A DNA stretch of 44,151 nucleotides, taken from NCBI GenBank assembly GCA_947589095.1, contig CANQBX010000027.1, positions 1-44,151 on the forward strand, given 5' to 3'. Positions 8,778-17,087 of this stretch are shown here, one piece after another. Made by a program: the position numbers and the translations under genes. This DNA is from an uncultured Lachnospiraceae bacterium (GTDB lineage: Bacteria; Bacillota; Clostridia; Lachnospirales; Lachnospiraceae). The stretch's first letter is position 1. Each line of letters begins with the position of its first letter. The notes beneath the pieces are model-generated. The model ran no database searches. It was not told the DNA's origin and saw only the letters and a list, made by a program, of their open reading frames with translations.

Positions 8778-9802
8778 AAGGTGACTCCCTTCTCGCCTTC
8801 TTCAATATATCCGATCACATAAGGCGTATCTCCTGCTAATTTCGCGGCTTCCACGGTCTTCTCCACGTCCGCCTTATCCACGGCCAGGATCATGCCGATG
8901 CCCATATTGTAGGTATTGTACATCATCTGCTCCGCGATATCGCCCTTCTTCGCCAGCAGCCGGAAAATGGCCGGAACCTCGTAACTGTCCTTTCTGATCA
9001 CCGCCCGGGTTCCGTCCTTAAGCATACGCGGCACATTCTCATAGAAGCCGCCGCCCGTGATATGGCTGCAGGCCTTGACGCGCACGCCCGCGTTCTTGAT
9101 GCTCTTAAGCGCCTTCACATAGATCCTGGTTGGCGTCAGCAGCGTATCCCCAAGCGTAGCGCCCAACTCCTCATAGTAAGTATTCAGCCCTTCGGCTGTC
9201 ATTTCTTTCTCAAATACTTTCCTCACCAGAGAGAATCCGTTGGAATGAACGCCGGTGGATGCCAGTCCTATGAGCACGTCGCCGGCTTTCAGGTCATGGC
9301 CGTCGATCAGGTCCTTCTGCTCCACGACGCCAACCGTGAACCCGGCCAGATCGTACTCGTCCTCCGGCATCAGTCCCGGATGCTCCGCCGTCTCGCCGCC
9401 CACAAGCGCCGCCTCGGACTGCTTACAGCCCTCCGCCACGCCTTTCACGATCTGTGCGATCTTCTCCGGAATATTCTTTCCGCAGGCGATATAATCCAGG
9501 AAAAACAACGGTTCTCCTCCTGCGCAGGCCACGTCGTTGACGCACATGGCCACGCAGTCGATGCCCACCGTGTCGTGCTTATCCAGCAGAAACGCCAGCT
9601 TGATCTTCGTTCCCACGCCGTCGGTCCCGGACAGAAGCACGGGATGCTCCATGTTCTTAACCGCATCCAGGGAAAATGCGCCCGAGAAGCCGCCGATGCC
9701 GCCCAGCACCTCCGGCCGCTGCGTGGCCGCCACATACTCCTTCATCAGTTCCACCGACCGATAACCCGCCTCAATGTCTACTCCGGCTTTCTTGTAATCC
9801 AT
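8771..9802 (-). CDS. purM: Phosphoribosylformylglycinamidine cyclo-ligase (AIR synthetase)
   Basis: A 343-residue enzyme that closes the imidazole ring of AIR using ATP. It opens with [20 protein letters not shown], the typical PurM start, and contains [44 protein letters not shown] and [12 protein letters not shown], all conserved in the family. A strong GGAGG lies about 10 bases before the ATG. A 117-base gap separates it from the sugar kinase gene upstream, larger than the other gaps in the operon; it holds an AT-rich patch but no promoter I can call firmly. Confidence 0.98.
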   Translation of the reverse strand: MDYKKAGVDIEAGYRSVELMKEYVAATQRPEVLGGIGGFSGAFSLDAVKNMEHPVLLSGTDGVGTKIKLAFLLDKHDTVGIDCVAMCVNDVACAGGEPLFFLDYIACGKNIPEKIAQIVKGVAEGCKQSEAALVGGETAEHPGLMPEDEYDLAGFTVGVVEQKDLIDGHDLKAGDVLIGLASTGVHSNGFSLVRKVFEKEMTAEGLNTYYEELGATLGDTLLTPTRIYVKALKSIKNAGVRVKACSHITGGGFYENVPRMLKDGTRAVIRKDSYEVPAIFRLLAKKGDIAEQMMYNTYNMGIGMILAVDKADVEKTVEAAKLAGDTPYVIGYIEEGEKGVTLC

Positions 9803-9919
9803 CCTGTTTCCTCCGTTCGATTCTGCGATACTATATTATTATGATTATGTTCCTGTATTGATCGGTTCCGGATTACGCCGGTATGAATGAAAGAGCATCG
9901 GCGCGACCCGCCCGCGCTG

Positions 9920-11023
9920 TCACGCGTATTTCTCCACGATCTTCACCATCTCGTCCCATTTGCGCTCCATATCGGCCGCCAGCGCGAACTGAGACCGGGC
10001 GCGCACCAGGTTATGCTCCGGATAAGCGGTCCGGAAATAGACGCTGCCCTCCAGATAATCCGTCAGAAAACGCACGCCGCATTCCAGCGTCATCAGCTTC
10101 GCGCCCATCGGCAGCATCCGAACCTCCGCGTCCGTCAGGCTTCCGCCGCAGCCCTCCAGAAATCCTCTTACATAGCATTCAAAGAGTTCCAGCGACAGCG
10201 ATACCTTCTTCAGATCCCTCTCGTCCTCCGCGCCCGTATTGGCGCCGAAACGGATGGAATCGCCGAAATCAAAGATCGAAAGGCCCGGCATGATCGTATC
10301 CAGATCCACGACGCAGAGCACATCGCCCGTTTTGGCGTCAAACATGATATTATTCAGCTTCGTGTCATTGTGGGTGACGCGCAGGGGAAGCTCTCCTTTC
10401 CGAAGCATATCCATGGCCACATGCGTCTCCGCTTCATGCGCGGCGACAAATTCCAGTTCCTTCTGCACGCGGCCCGCATAGCCCCAGGTATCGGCTTCAA
10501 CGGCCCGCCTAAGCGCTTCCAGCCGCTTCGGCGTATCATGGAAATCCGGAATCGTCTCCTCAAGCTTCCCGGCCGGGAAATCCGCCAGCATCCGCTGGAA
10601 CTGTCCGAATCCCTTGCCGCTCAGATAGAAATCTTCCGGCTTCTCCACCTGGTCATAGCAGACGGAATCCTCGATATAAAGCGTCAGCCGCCAGCACTGC
10701 CCCCGTTCATCCGTATAGTGTTTCTGTCCGTCCTTCGCGGGATATAGATTCAATGTCTCGCGGTCCGGGTCGCCTCCTCCGGCCTTGATCTTCTCCCGCA
10801 GGAACTCGGTAACCCGCTCCACATTATTATTCAGCGCTTCCAGGTTCTGGAATACTTCTCCGTTAATGCGCTGAAGAACGAACCGGGGATATCCTTCCAC
10901 ACATTCTATCCTATACGTGTCATTGATATGCCCGTTACCGAACAGGCGGTAGCTTACGACCGCACCGTCCGGCAGAAACGCCTTCAGCGCATTCTCTATG
11001 TATTCATTGCTTTCCGCTCTCAT
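9920..11023 (-). CDS. Phosphotransferase family sugar kinase, NahK-like
   Basis: A protein of about 367 residues of the aminoglycoside phosphotransferase / choline kinase fold. The glycine-rich loop region reads FGNGHINDTYRI, then FVLQRIN as in N-acetylhexosamine 1-kinases. The catalytic loop is THNDTKLNNIMFD and the metal-binding segment is VVDLDTIMPG. NahK phosphorylates GlcNAc/GalNAc at C1 in mucin-sugar salvage; that exact substrate is inference. A second ATG six bases upstream (11029) would add Met-Val, but the GGAG at about 8 bases fits the 11023 start better. It lies between purE (60-odd bases away) and purM on the same strand, an unexpected place for a sugar kinase. Confidence 0.85.
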   Translation of the reverse strand: MRAESNEYIENALKAFLPDGAVVSYRLFGNGHINDTYRIECVEGYPRFVLQRINGEVFQNLEALNNNVERVTEFLREKIKAGGGDPDRETLNLYPAKDGQKHYTDERGQCWRLTLYIEDSVCYDQVEKPEDFYLSGKGFGQFQRMLADFPAGKLEETIPDFHDTPKRLEALRRAVEADTWGYAGRVQKELEFVAAHEAETHVAMDMLRKGELPLRVTHNDTKLNNIMFDAKTGDVLCVVDLDTIMPGLSIFDFGDSIRFGANTGAEDERDLKKVSLSLELFECYVRGFLEGCGGSLTDAEVRMLPMGAKLMTLECGVRFLTDYLEGSVYFRTAYPEHNLVRARSQFALAADMERKWDEMVKIVEKYA

Positions 11024-11090
11024 AACCATTTCTCCATACTTCTTTTCTGACAGTTTTAAGCGGTTCCTGTCTCCGCCTTCCGATCCCGGA

Positions 11091-11609
11091 TCATTTCTTC
11101 ATCCGGGACAGATACTCTTTATATCCGATCTCGTCAAGCTTCTCCGCCTTGGCCGCCACGTCGTTCTTAAGGGATTCCGTATAGGCTTTCAGCCTTCCTA
11201 AAAGCTCCGAGTCGGACGCCGCCAGGATCTTCGCCGCCAGGACCCCGGCGTTGGTCCCGCCGTTAATCGCGACCGTCGCCACCGGGATGCCGCTGGGCAT
11301 CTGCACGATGGAATAGAGGGAGTCCACGCCGCCCAGATCCGACGTCTTCATCGGAATCCCGATCACAGGCATCGGAAATATAGCCGCGCACATACCGGGC
11401 AGATGAGCCGCCTTGCCCGCGCCGGCGATCACCACCTTCACGCCTTTCTCCTCCAGCGACTTCGCATAGTTAAAAAAGATGTCCGGTTCCCTGTGGGCGG
11501 AAATGATCGTCATCTCGAAATCCACTCCCAGCTTCTCCAGAACATCCGCCGCCTGCGCCATAACGGGCATATCCGAATCGCTGCCCATGACAATACTGAC
11601 TCGTGCCAT
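11091..11609 (-). CDS. purE: N5-carboxyaminoimidazole ribonucleotide mutase
   Basis: A 172-residue class I PurE that moves the carboxyl group of N5-CAIR to C4 in purine synthesis. It shows VSIVMGSDSDMPVM at the start, ISAHREPD (the catalytic His), and IAGAGKAAHLPGM. The open frame extends 35 codons upstream to 11714, but that part has no family similarity and GGAGAGG lies just before the ATG at 11609. This is the first gene of the operon; promoter and hairpin leader lie upstream. purC, purF, purH and purL are not in the window. Confidence 0.97.
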   Translation of the reverse strand: MARVSIVMGSDSDMPVMAQAADVLEKLGVDFEMTIISAHREPDIFFNYAKSLEEKGVKVVIAGAGKAAHLPGMCAAIFPMPVIGIPMKTSDLGGVDSLYSIVQMPSGIPVATVAINGGTNAGVLAAKILAASDSELLGRLKAYTESLKNDVAAKAEKLDEIGYKEYLSRMKK

Positions 11610-11705
11610 CCTAAACCTCTCCTTTTCATAATGCAGCAGGCACGCTGCCGCGCAGGGTCCGCCCCGGCGCAGCGCTCTTTCCCGCATATAGCCAATCGAA
11701 ACGAT

Positions 11706-11745
11706 TGCCGGCATATCCGTACGTTTCTACACGGACATGCCGGCA
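11706..11745 (-). promoter_or_regulatory. Strong hairpin in the purE leader
   Basis: TGCCGGCAT (11706-11714) pairs with ATGCCGGCA (11737-11745), extended inward by TCCGT/ACGGA, with a 10-base loop. It lies about 10 bases into the predicted purE transcript and about 100 bases before the start codon. There is no T-run, so it is not a terminator by itself, and I do not see the purine riboswitch core. It could stabilise the mRNA or be part of an unrecognised regulatory leader. Confidence 0.5.
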
Positions 11746-11762
11746 CACACGCAGATGGCTAT

Positions 11763-11791
11763 ATCATACCATCTGAAATCTTTTCTGGCAA
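11763..11791 (-). promoter_or_regulatory. Promoter of the purine operon
   Basis: On the minus strand TTGCCA (11786-11791) and TATGAT (11763-11768) are 17 bases apart, with an extended -10 (TGGTATGAT). The predicted transcript starts near 11756, giving purE a leader of about 145 bases. Confidence 0.7.
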
Positions 11792-11813
11792 CTTATTTTT
11801 TGATTTCCTGCTT

Positions 11814-13265
11814 CTATTCCTCATAATTCACTGCTTTATCAAACAGCTCCTCCACTTCCTTCGACGGTTCTTCCGTGACCAGCGACACGGCTACCGCCGC
11901 CAGCAGTCCGGCTGCAAAGCCCGGAAGAATCTCATAGATCCCGGTGGAAGCCAGGAAAGCCAGCCACCCCATATCCACCAGCGCGCCCACCAGGATACCG
12001 GCCACGGCGCCTTTGAAGTTGAAACGTTTCCAGAACAGGCTCAGCATGATCGCCGGACCGAAGGCCGCGCCGAAGACACCCCAGGCGTTGGAGACCAGAT
12101 CCATGATGGAACCGGCGTTGGGATTGGACGCCAGCAGAAGCGCCAGCACCGCGATTACCAGAACCACCATGCGGCCCGCCCAGAGCATTTCCTTATCAGA
12201 GGCTTTGTCTTTGCGGAAGACCGGTTTATACACGTCGCTGGCAAATGCGCTGGCAGCCGACAGAAGCTGGCTGTCCGCCGTGCTCATGGAAGCCGCCAGA
12301 ACCGCCGACAGAAGCACGCCGGAGATCAGTCCCGGGAATATCCGGCGCACCATCTCGATGAACACCAGAGAATTGTTATTAATGTTATCGTCGTAACCCA
12401 CGAACATACGGCCAATGATACCGATGACCGCCGCGAAGATCACGATGATCACGGTCCAGGAAATACCGATCTTCGCCGATTTCTTCAGATCCTTCTGGGA
12501 TTTCAGCGACATGAACCGGATGATGATATGGGGCATTCCGAAATACCCGAGTCCCCAGCCCAGTCCGGAAACAATATCCTTCCAGCTGGAGAACGCGTTC
12601 CAATAGCCGTCCGGCATAGCGGGTACCGCAGAGAAATCCAGCAGCGCCGTCGCGAAGATCGGGGCGATCAGCATTGCGCCCAGGATCAGCATCCCCTGGA
12701 AGAAATCCGTCCAGCACACAGCCGAGAACCCGCCCAGGAATGTGTAGCTGATGATAATGACAGCCGCCAGATACATGGCCACCGTGGCGTCCATTCCGAT
12801 CACCGTATTGAAAAGCGTACCGCAGGCCTTGATGCTGGAAGCCGCATAGATCGTGTACGCCACCAGGAAAACCACGGCGCACAGGATCTGCAGCGCCTTG
12901 GACTTGGACAGGAAACGATTGGTCAGGTACTGGGGGATCGTGATGGAATCATTGGCTACGATGGAGAATTTCCGCAGCCGGGGCGCCTGATACAGCCAGC
13001 TGATCGTATAGCCGATGGCCAGCCCCACCGAGATCCAGACCTGGCCCAGTCCCAGCGCGTAAATGGACGTCGGCAGCCCCATCAGAACCCAGGCGCTCAT
13101 ATCCGACGCGCCGGCGGAAAGCGCCGCCACCCAGGGCCCCATCTCGCGCCCTCCAAGGAAATAGGTCTTCTCGCCGCCGTCCTTGGTCTTAATGAAGAAC
13201 CAGACGCCGATACCCAGCATAAACGCCAGATATATGATAAATACAGCTACTTCCGAAATCCGCAT
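11814..13265 (-). CDS. putP: Sodium/proline-type symporter (SSS family)
   Basis: A 483-residue membrane transporter of the sodium:solute symporter family with about 13 hydrophobic helices. PutP features are clear: an N-terminal YFLGGREMGPWVAALSAGAS, then DMSAWVLMGLP (the sodium-binding Asp and neighbours), and the family signature SMSTADSQLLSAASAFASDV. It likely imports L-proline with sodium. The open frame runs 84 codons further upstream, but GGAGGA lies about 7 bases before the ATG at 13265 and homology begins there. It is divergent from a LysR regulator; the shared region has long inverted repeats, so the regulator probably controls it. Confidence 0.93.
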   Translation of the reverse strand: MRISEVAVFIIYLAFMLGIGVWFFIKTKDGGEKTYFLGGREMGPWVAALSAGASDMSAWVLMGLPTSIYALGLGQVWISVGLAIGYTISWLYQAPRLRKFSIVANDSITIPQYLTNRFLSKSKALQILCAVVFLVAYTIYAASSIKACGTLFNTVIGMDATVAMYLAAVIIISYTFLGGFSAVCWTDFFQGMLILGAMLIAPIFATALLDFSAVPAMPDGYWNAFSSWKDIVSGLGWGLGYFGMPHIIIRFMSLKSQKDLKKSAKIGISWTVIIVIFAAVIGIIGRMFVGYDDNINNNSLVFIEMVRRIFPGLISGVLLSAVLAASMSTADSQLLSAASAFASDVYKPVFRKDKASDKEMLWAGRMVVLVIAVLALLLASNPNAGSIMDLVSNAWGVFGAAFGPAIMLSLFWKRFNFKGAVAGILVGALVDMGWLAFLASTGIYEILPGFAAGLLAAVAVSLVTEEPSKEVEELFDKAVNYEE

Positions 13266-13383
13266 GAAAAATTCCTCCCTTTTCTGCTTGAAATCACACG
13301 CAGGATAGTGTATCATATGTCTTAAAATTACAAAAGCGAATGTTTTGCATGATTTGCATGAGGAAATCGGATATATCGGAATT

Positions 13384-13435
13384 CTGCATGAATCGGATTT
13401 CAGATATTCTATACGTTTCATGCAGATTGTATAGA
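13384..13435. promoter_or_regulatory. Inverted repeats in the putP/lysR divergent region
   Basis: CTGCATGAA (13384-13392) and TTCATGCAG (13417-13425) are perfect inverted copies 24 bases apart. A second pair, TCTATAC (13408-13414) and GTATAGA (13429-13435), interlocks with it. Two further GCATGA half copies lie near 13346-13360. LysR proteins bind such dyads upstream of divergent targets, so this is the likely operator. The 13266-13538 stretch holds no other gene. Confidence 0.6.
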
Positions 13436-13538
13436 GTCGCTTTCTTATGTCAGAATCCGATGAAGATAATTCCCGTCTGGCAGCAAGTAGACATTTTATT
13501 ATCTTGAAAACATACATAGAAGTAAGGAGCAGCCTATT

Positions 13539-14516
13539 ATGGACATCAATATTCAGAAATACATGGCATTTATCAAAACCGTCGAATACGGCAGCTTCAC
13601 TAAGGCCGCCCAGGTCTTAAACTACTCTCAGTCTGGCATCAGCCGCATGATCGGCGATCTGGAAAATGAATGGCATGTCTCTCTCCTGGAACGCGGCCGC
13701 TCCGGCGTCCGCCTGACCTCCGACGGCGTCCAGCTTCTGCCCTACGCCAGGAAGGTCTGCGACGAGTACCAGAAGCTGCAGACCCAGGTAGATGAATTAA
13801 ACGGCCTGCAGACCGGTCTGATCCGTATCGGAACATTTTCCAGCGCCGCCACCCACTGGATCCCGAATATCATCGAGAAATTCCGTGAACATTACCCAAG
13901 GGTCAGCTATGAGCTGCTGATCGGCGACTATGCGGAGATCGCAGGCTGGATCATGGAAGGCCGGGTGGACTGCGGCTTCCTGCGTCTGCCCACGTCGGCC
14001 GACCTGGATGTGACTTATCTGGAAAGCGACCGGCTGCTGGCGATCCTGCCGGAGGATCATCCGCTGGCAGACTGTGAGGTGTTCCCGGTAGAACAGATCG
14101 ACCGGGAACCTTTTATCCTGCAGGGAAAAGGGCTTAGGGCAGAGGCGGAGGATTTCTTCGAACAGCACGGGCTGCATCCGGCAGCCTACTGCACCACCTG
14201 GGACGACTATGCGATCATGTCGCTGGTGGAGCGCGGCGTAGGCATCAGCCTGCTCCCGGAGCTGATCCTGAAACGGACGCCTTACCATATTGTTATTAAA
14301 GAACTGTCCGTGTCGACGAGCCGCGATATCGGCTTCGCGGTCAGGGACAAGAAAACCGCCTCACTGGCTGTGAAGCGGTTTATGGAGTATCTGCGTTACA
14401 GATACAATGTAAAAAAGAAGCTGAACGGACTGCCAGCTTCCTTTTCACCGCGTCATCATGCGCCCTGTCCGACCGCCGCATCCTCCGCCGTGTCTCCGAT
14501 GATGTCCCTGAGCTGA
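13539..14516 (+). CDS. LysR family transcriptional regulator
   Basis: A 325-residue LysR protein. Residues 1-60 are the winged helix-turn-helix (GSFTKAAQVLNYSQSGISRM), followed by the linker and a periplasmic-binding-protein-like effector domain from ~90 to ~290. AAGGAG lies 9 bases before the ATG. It is the only clear plus-strand protein gene in the window and is divergent from the putP-like gene, the classical arrangement for a LysR controlling its neighbour. The last ~30 residues read through a hairpin and overlap the end of the convergent small gene by 61 bases; the usual family length (~295) ends just before this, so the tail looks like a late extension. The effector is unknown. Confidence 0.93.
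   Translation: MDINIQKYMAFIKTVEYGSFTKAAQVLNYSQSGISRMIGDLENEWHVSLLERGRSGVRLTSDGVQLLPYARKVCDEYQKLQTQVDELNGLQTGLIRIGTFSSAATHWIPNIIEKFREHYPRVSYELLIGDYAEIAGWIMEGRVDCGFLRLPTSADLDVTYLESDRLLAILPEDHPLADCEVFPVEQIDREPFILQGKGLRAEAEDFFEQHGLHPAAYCTTWDDYAIMSLVERGVGISLLPELILKRTPYHIVIKELSVSTSRDIGFAVRDKKTASLAVKRFMEYLRYRYNVKKKLNGLPASFSPRHHAPCPTAASSAVSPMMSLS
14411..14440 (-). terminator. Terminator of the small coiled-coil gene, inside lysR
   Basis: GAAGCTG (14417-14423) pairs with CAGCTTC (14434-14440); six T residues follow on the minus strand (A run 14411-14416). It ends the minus-strand gene at 14456-14710 yet lies inside the lysR reading frame. A weaker CTTTTC follows on the plus strand, so it may act both ways. 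Confidence 0.65.
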
Positions 14517-14710
14517 TCCACGGAAAGGTTCTTCTCCTTCATCAGCTTCGTCACCTCGCGGATCCGCTCCTGCTCGATCTCCTCGATCAGCGCCAGCCGC
14601 TTCTCTTCCAGCTCCGTAAGCGCTTTCGAATGCTGCTCCATAACTTCTGTGATCTTCAGAAGCTCATCGTCCAGTTTCTCCTTTTTCGTGCGTCTATGCC
14701 TGCGTTCCAT
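14456..14710 (-). CDS. Small coiled-coil protein, DUF4315-like
   Basis: An 84-residue highly charged protein, nearly all alpha-helical. Residues ~8-50 have a heptad pattern (EKLDDELLKITEVMEQHSKA), followed by a short helix (EKNLSVDQLRDII). The pattern of a coiled coil followed by a small helical unit resembles DUF4315 proteins of Clostridia, of unknown function. The longer frame starts 13 codons upstream, but AGGAGGG lies 5 bases before the ATG at 14710, which settles the start. It is alone on its strand, ending convergently into lysR. The family call is by eye. Confidence 0.65.
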   Translation of the reverse strand: MERRHRRTKKEKLDDELLKITEVMEQHSKALTELEEKRLALIEEIEQERIREVTKLMKEKNLSVDQLRDIIGDTAEDAAVGQGA

Positions 14711-14894
14711 AGGTTCCCTCCTGCATATAAAGATTTCATGATTGTCCATATATTGGAATTATATGCGGAAAGGAACGGTTCTATACCTGTAAACTTCCTT
14801 TCTATGCCCCACGCTTAACGCAAGCCGTAAACGACCCGGGGCAGGAAAGGCTGCTTTCTGCTATTACGCAGCACAGGATGCACCATGAAAAAAG

Positions 14895-14915
14895 AAAAAG
14901 TCCGAATAACGGACT
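14895..14915 (-). terminator. Terminator of ssrA
   Basis: AGTCCG (14899-14904) pairs with CGGACT (14910-14915), followed by a T-rich run on the minus strand. It lies 9 bases past the tmRNA 3' end. Confidence 0.8.
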
Positions 14916-14923
14916 CTTTCGAA

Positions 14924-15260
14924 TGGAGCTGAGGGGAATCGAACCCCTGTCCAAAAACCAATTCCCTGTTCTTCTACTATCATAGTCGCTTATTTGACAT
15001 TCCCTCTGCCGGCCGGGAGGCGACACCCTGCAGGTTTTGGTAGCTTCATGATACGCCCGCGGGCTCAAAGCTTTGCCCGTGTCGTTTCTCACATAGTCGA
15101 CGCCAGGATCTTAACGTGTGAGTGCGCTAAGGCTGACGGCCGCAATTAAGCAGCTAATGCTAAATTATCTTCAGCGTTTATATTTAGGTTTGTCATTTGA
15201 CGCATGACGTGCGGATAGCTTCACCAGCTGCATGATCCCTGTCGAAACCAGTACAACCCC
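14924..15260 (-). ncRNA. ssrA: Transfer-messenger RNA (tmRNA)
   Basis: This RNA rescues stalled ribosomes and tags the unfinished protein for degradation. The 5' end GGGGTTG (15254-15260) pairs with CAGCTCC at the 3' end (14925-14931) as the tRNA-like acceptor stem, with G-U pairs. The 5' part continues TACTGGTTTCGACAGGG and the 3' part has the T-arm CAGGGGTTCGATTCCCCT, both diagnostic. CCA is not encoded. The internal reading frame ends GCTGAAGATAATTTAGCA and then TTAGCTGCTTAA, giving a tag I read as AEDNLALAA, assuming GCT is the resume codon. Length is about 337 bases. Its partner smpB is encoded 1.3 kb upstream. Confidence 0.97.
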
Positions 15261-15300
15261 TTACCGGTACACCGCGGATGGTGCTTTACGGTGCAGGACT

Positions 15301-15329
15301 ATAATACCATAGTTTTCGGTTGAAGTCAA
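15301..15329 (-). promoter_or_regulatory. Promoter of ssrA
   Basis: On the minus strand TTGACT (15324-15329) and TATTAT (15301-15306) are 17 bases apart. Transcription would start near 15294, about 35 bases before the mature 5' end, so a short leader must be removed. Confidence 0.85.
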
Positions 15330-15340
15330 ACCTTTCATTC

Positions 15341-16474
15341 TTACAAAAACCGCACAATTTTCTGAACCAGACCGGTCGCCCTCTTCTCGATCAGCTCATA
15401 GAGCGCATGGGAGGCCAGCAGGATCAGGCAGGTGGTAAAAATGAAATTGAGCGCGATCGATACCTTCGGGCTGCCGGTGTAAAACTGAAGATAGAACCAG
15501 CTGGAAAAGGAGCAGATTGCCAGCCAGTGCGTCAGGAAGACGGAATAACTTCTCTCGCCTGTCCATACGAGCAGCCGCATCAGCCAGCACCGCCGTCCCG
15601 AAAGCAGGATCTCCCAGAGCAGGATAAACCCGGCCGAGGCCAGCGCGCCTCCGAGGCTGATCCAGAAGGTCGCGTCCCAGAACACAAGGATCCAGTTATG
15701 AAACAGGTCCTTTGCGGCCAGGTTAAAGGCATCGAACGCGATCTCCAGGCCGGCGGCCAGCAGGACCGCGCCGAGGCACAGAAGGGGTATCCGGGGCGTC
15801 CGTCCGTTCTCCTGCGCTTTCTCAAGCTGCACCAGGCCGAATGCCAGAAGATTGCCCAGATAGAAGCAGAAATAGTATCCGCCCATTAGCAGGAACGCCG
15901 CTCCGATCAGCGCATAAAGGACCAACTGGCCGCGCCGGCGAAGTCCGCGTATCACTTCGGACAGAATGATGGAAAAAAATGTCCCGAAGAAAATATACGG
16001 CATCATCCAGAGCGGGCCATAGAAGGACGTGTCGCCCTGGAATATCGTTGTAACGAACGGCGCTGTGATCATTTTATACAACGGCGTCGGCGTTACGTAA
16101 AAATTAGCCAGCAGCGTACCCGGCGCGTAGGGCACGGCCCTCTGGTTCCATAGCAGGCCGAGACGTTCGAACAGGATCACAAGGACCGCGAGCGCGAAGA
16201 GCGGAATCGTCAGCCGCAGATACCGCTGCACCGTCTCCTGGAACCAGGAGTACGGTTTGCCCCGGAACACCTTCAGAGAAATCAGAGCGCCGCTGAGCAT
16301 AAAAAAGACGTAAACGAACATCGTTCCGTAGCCAAGCAGCCGCATGATCCCCCAGCTCAGGTTCCGGTCAACCAGCCCCACGCCGAAGCCGCCGAAAGCG
16401 CCGCTCCAGTGCGTCGTAAATACGAGCATGCATGCAATTCCTTTTAGCGCAGTGATGCTGTCATATTTCTTCAT
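15341..16474 (-). CDS. Acyltransferase family 3 membrane protein
   Basis: A 377-residue polytopic membrane protein of the Acyltransferase_3 family (PF01757), which O-acylates sugars, cell wall or lipids. It starts KKYDSITALKGIACMLVFTT with the helix-1 pattern of the family; the catalytic His expected in helix 1 is H22 in VFTTHWSG. About ten hydrophobic helices follow, with VFFMLSGALISLKVF in the second. The open frame extends 59 codons upstream, but that part is not hydrophobic or conserved; AAGGAG lies about 12 bases before the ATG at 16474, a little far. It is the last protein gene of the rnr-smpB unit and stands between smpB and ssrA, which normally adjoin. Substrate unknown. Confidence 0.85.
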   Translation of the reverse strand: MKKYDSITALKGIACMLVFTTHWSGAFGGFGVGLVDRNLSWGIMRLLGYGTMFVYVFFMLSGALISLKVFRGKPYSWFQETVQRYLRLTIPLFALAVLVILFERLGLLWNQRAVPYAPGTLLANFYVTPTPLYKMITAPFVTTIFQGDTSFYGPLWMMPYIFFGTFFSIILSEVIRGLRRRGQLVLYALIGAAFLLMGGYYFCFYLGNLLAFGLVQLEKAQENGRTPRIPLLCLGAVLLAAGLEIAFDAFNLAAKDLFHNWILVFWDATFWISLGGALASAGFILLWEILLSGRRCWLMRLLVWTGERSYSVFLTHWLAICSFSSWFYLQFYTGSPKVSIALNFIFTTCLILLASHALYELIEKRATGLVQKIVRFL

Positions 16475-16547
16475 TGGTTCTTCTGTCTCCTTTTTCTGCG
16501 TCCCTGCCGCCTGTTTTCGCGTACAGCGGCTGGCTTCCGTAGATTCC

Positions 16548-17012
16548 TCACCGCAGGTTCTGCTTGAACTCCCTCTGCACTTCTCTCTTCTGGTCTTTCT
16601 TGGCGATATCCTCCCGCTTGTCGTAGAGCTTCTTGCCGCGGGCAAGGCCAACCTCCACCTTCGCCAGACTTCCCTTAAAATAGACCTGCAGAGGCACCAG
16701 CGTATAGCCCTTCTGGGCGATCCGGCTCTCCAGCCTGCGGATCTCCAGCCGGTGCATCAGAAGCTTCCTGACGCGCAGCGGGTCGCGGTTAAAGATATTG
16801 CCCTTCTCGTAGGGATTCACATGCATGCCGTGGATGAAGACTTCGCCGTGCTCGATACGGATATAAGCCTCCTTGATGCTGCATTTGCCCATGCGGATGG
16901 ACTTGACCTCGGTGCCGTACAGCTCGATTCCAGCCTCATATTTGTCCTCGATAAAATAATCGTGGTACGCTTTCTTATTATTCGCGATCAGTTTGAAGGA
17001 ATCCTTTGACAT
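16548..17012 (-). CDS. smpB: SsrA-binding protein
   Basis: A 154-residue RNA-binding protein that carries tmRNA to stalled ribosomes. The start [20 protein letters not shown] and the following [20 protein letters not shown] are the hallmark of the family; the C-terminal basic tail ([19 protein letters not shown]) inserts into the mRNA channel. Length is normal. It lies 75 bases downstream of rnr and 1.3 kb from ssrA, in the usual genomic grouping. Confidence 0.98.
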   Translation of the reverse strand: MSKDSFKLIANNKKAYHDYFIEDKYEAGIELYGTEVKSIRMGKCSIKEAYIRIEHGEVFIHGMHVNPYEKGNIFNRDPLRVRKLLMHRLEIRRLESRIAQKGYTLVPLQVYFKGSLAKVEVGLARGKKLYDKREDIAKKDQKREVQREFKQNLR

Positions 17013-17087
17013 GATCCTAATCCTTTCCCTTATATCGGTTCATATGATTTTCAAACGGCATGACCGCTGCGATCCGCGGCGCGGCGG

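Noticed and set aside
11610-11756. Purine riboswitch before purE
   Set aside because: The conserved three-way junction bases are not found on the minus strand; a GTTTCTAC-like string occurs only on the opposite strand.
11403-13325. Long plus-strand open frame of 640 codons opposite purE and putP
   Set aside because: It lies antisense to well-recognised genes, is very rich in Arg/His/Gln as expected for mirrored codons of GC-rich genes, and shows no family motif.
14802-15092. Minus-strand frame of 96 codons across the tmRNA 3' half
   Set aside because: It lies within the ssrA RNA and its terminator; the RNA explains the conserved sequence.
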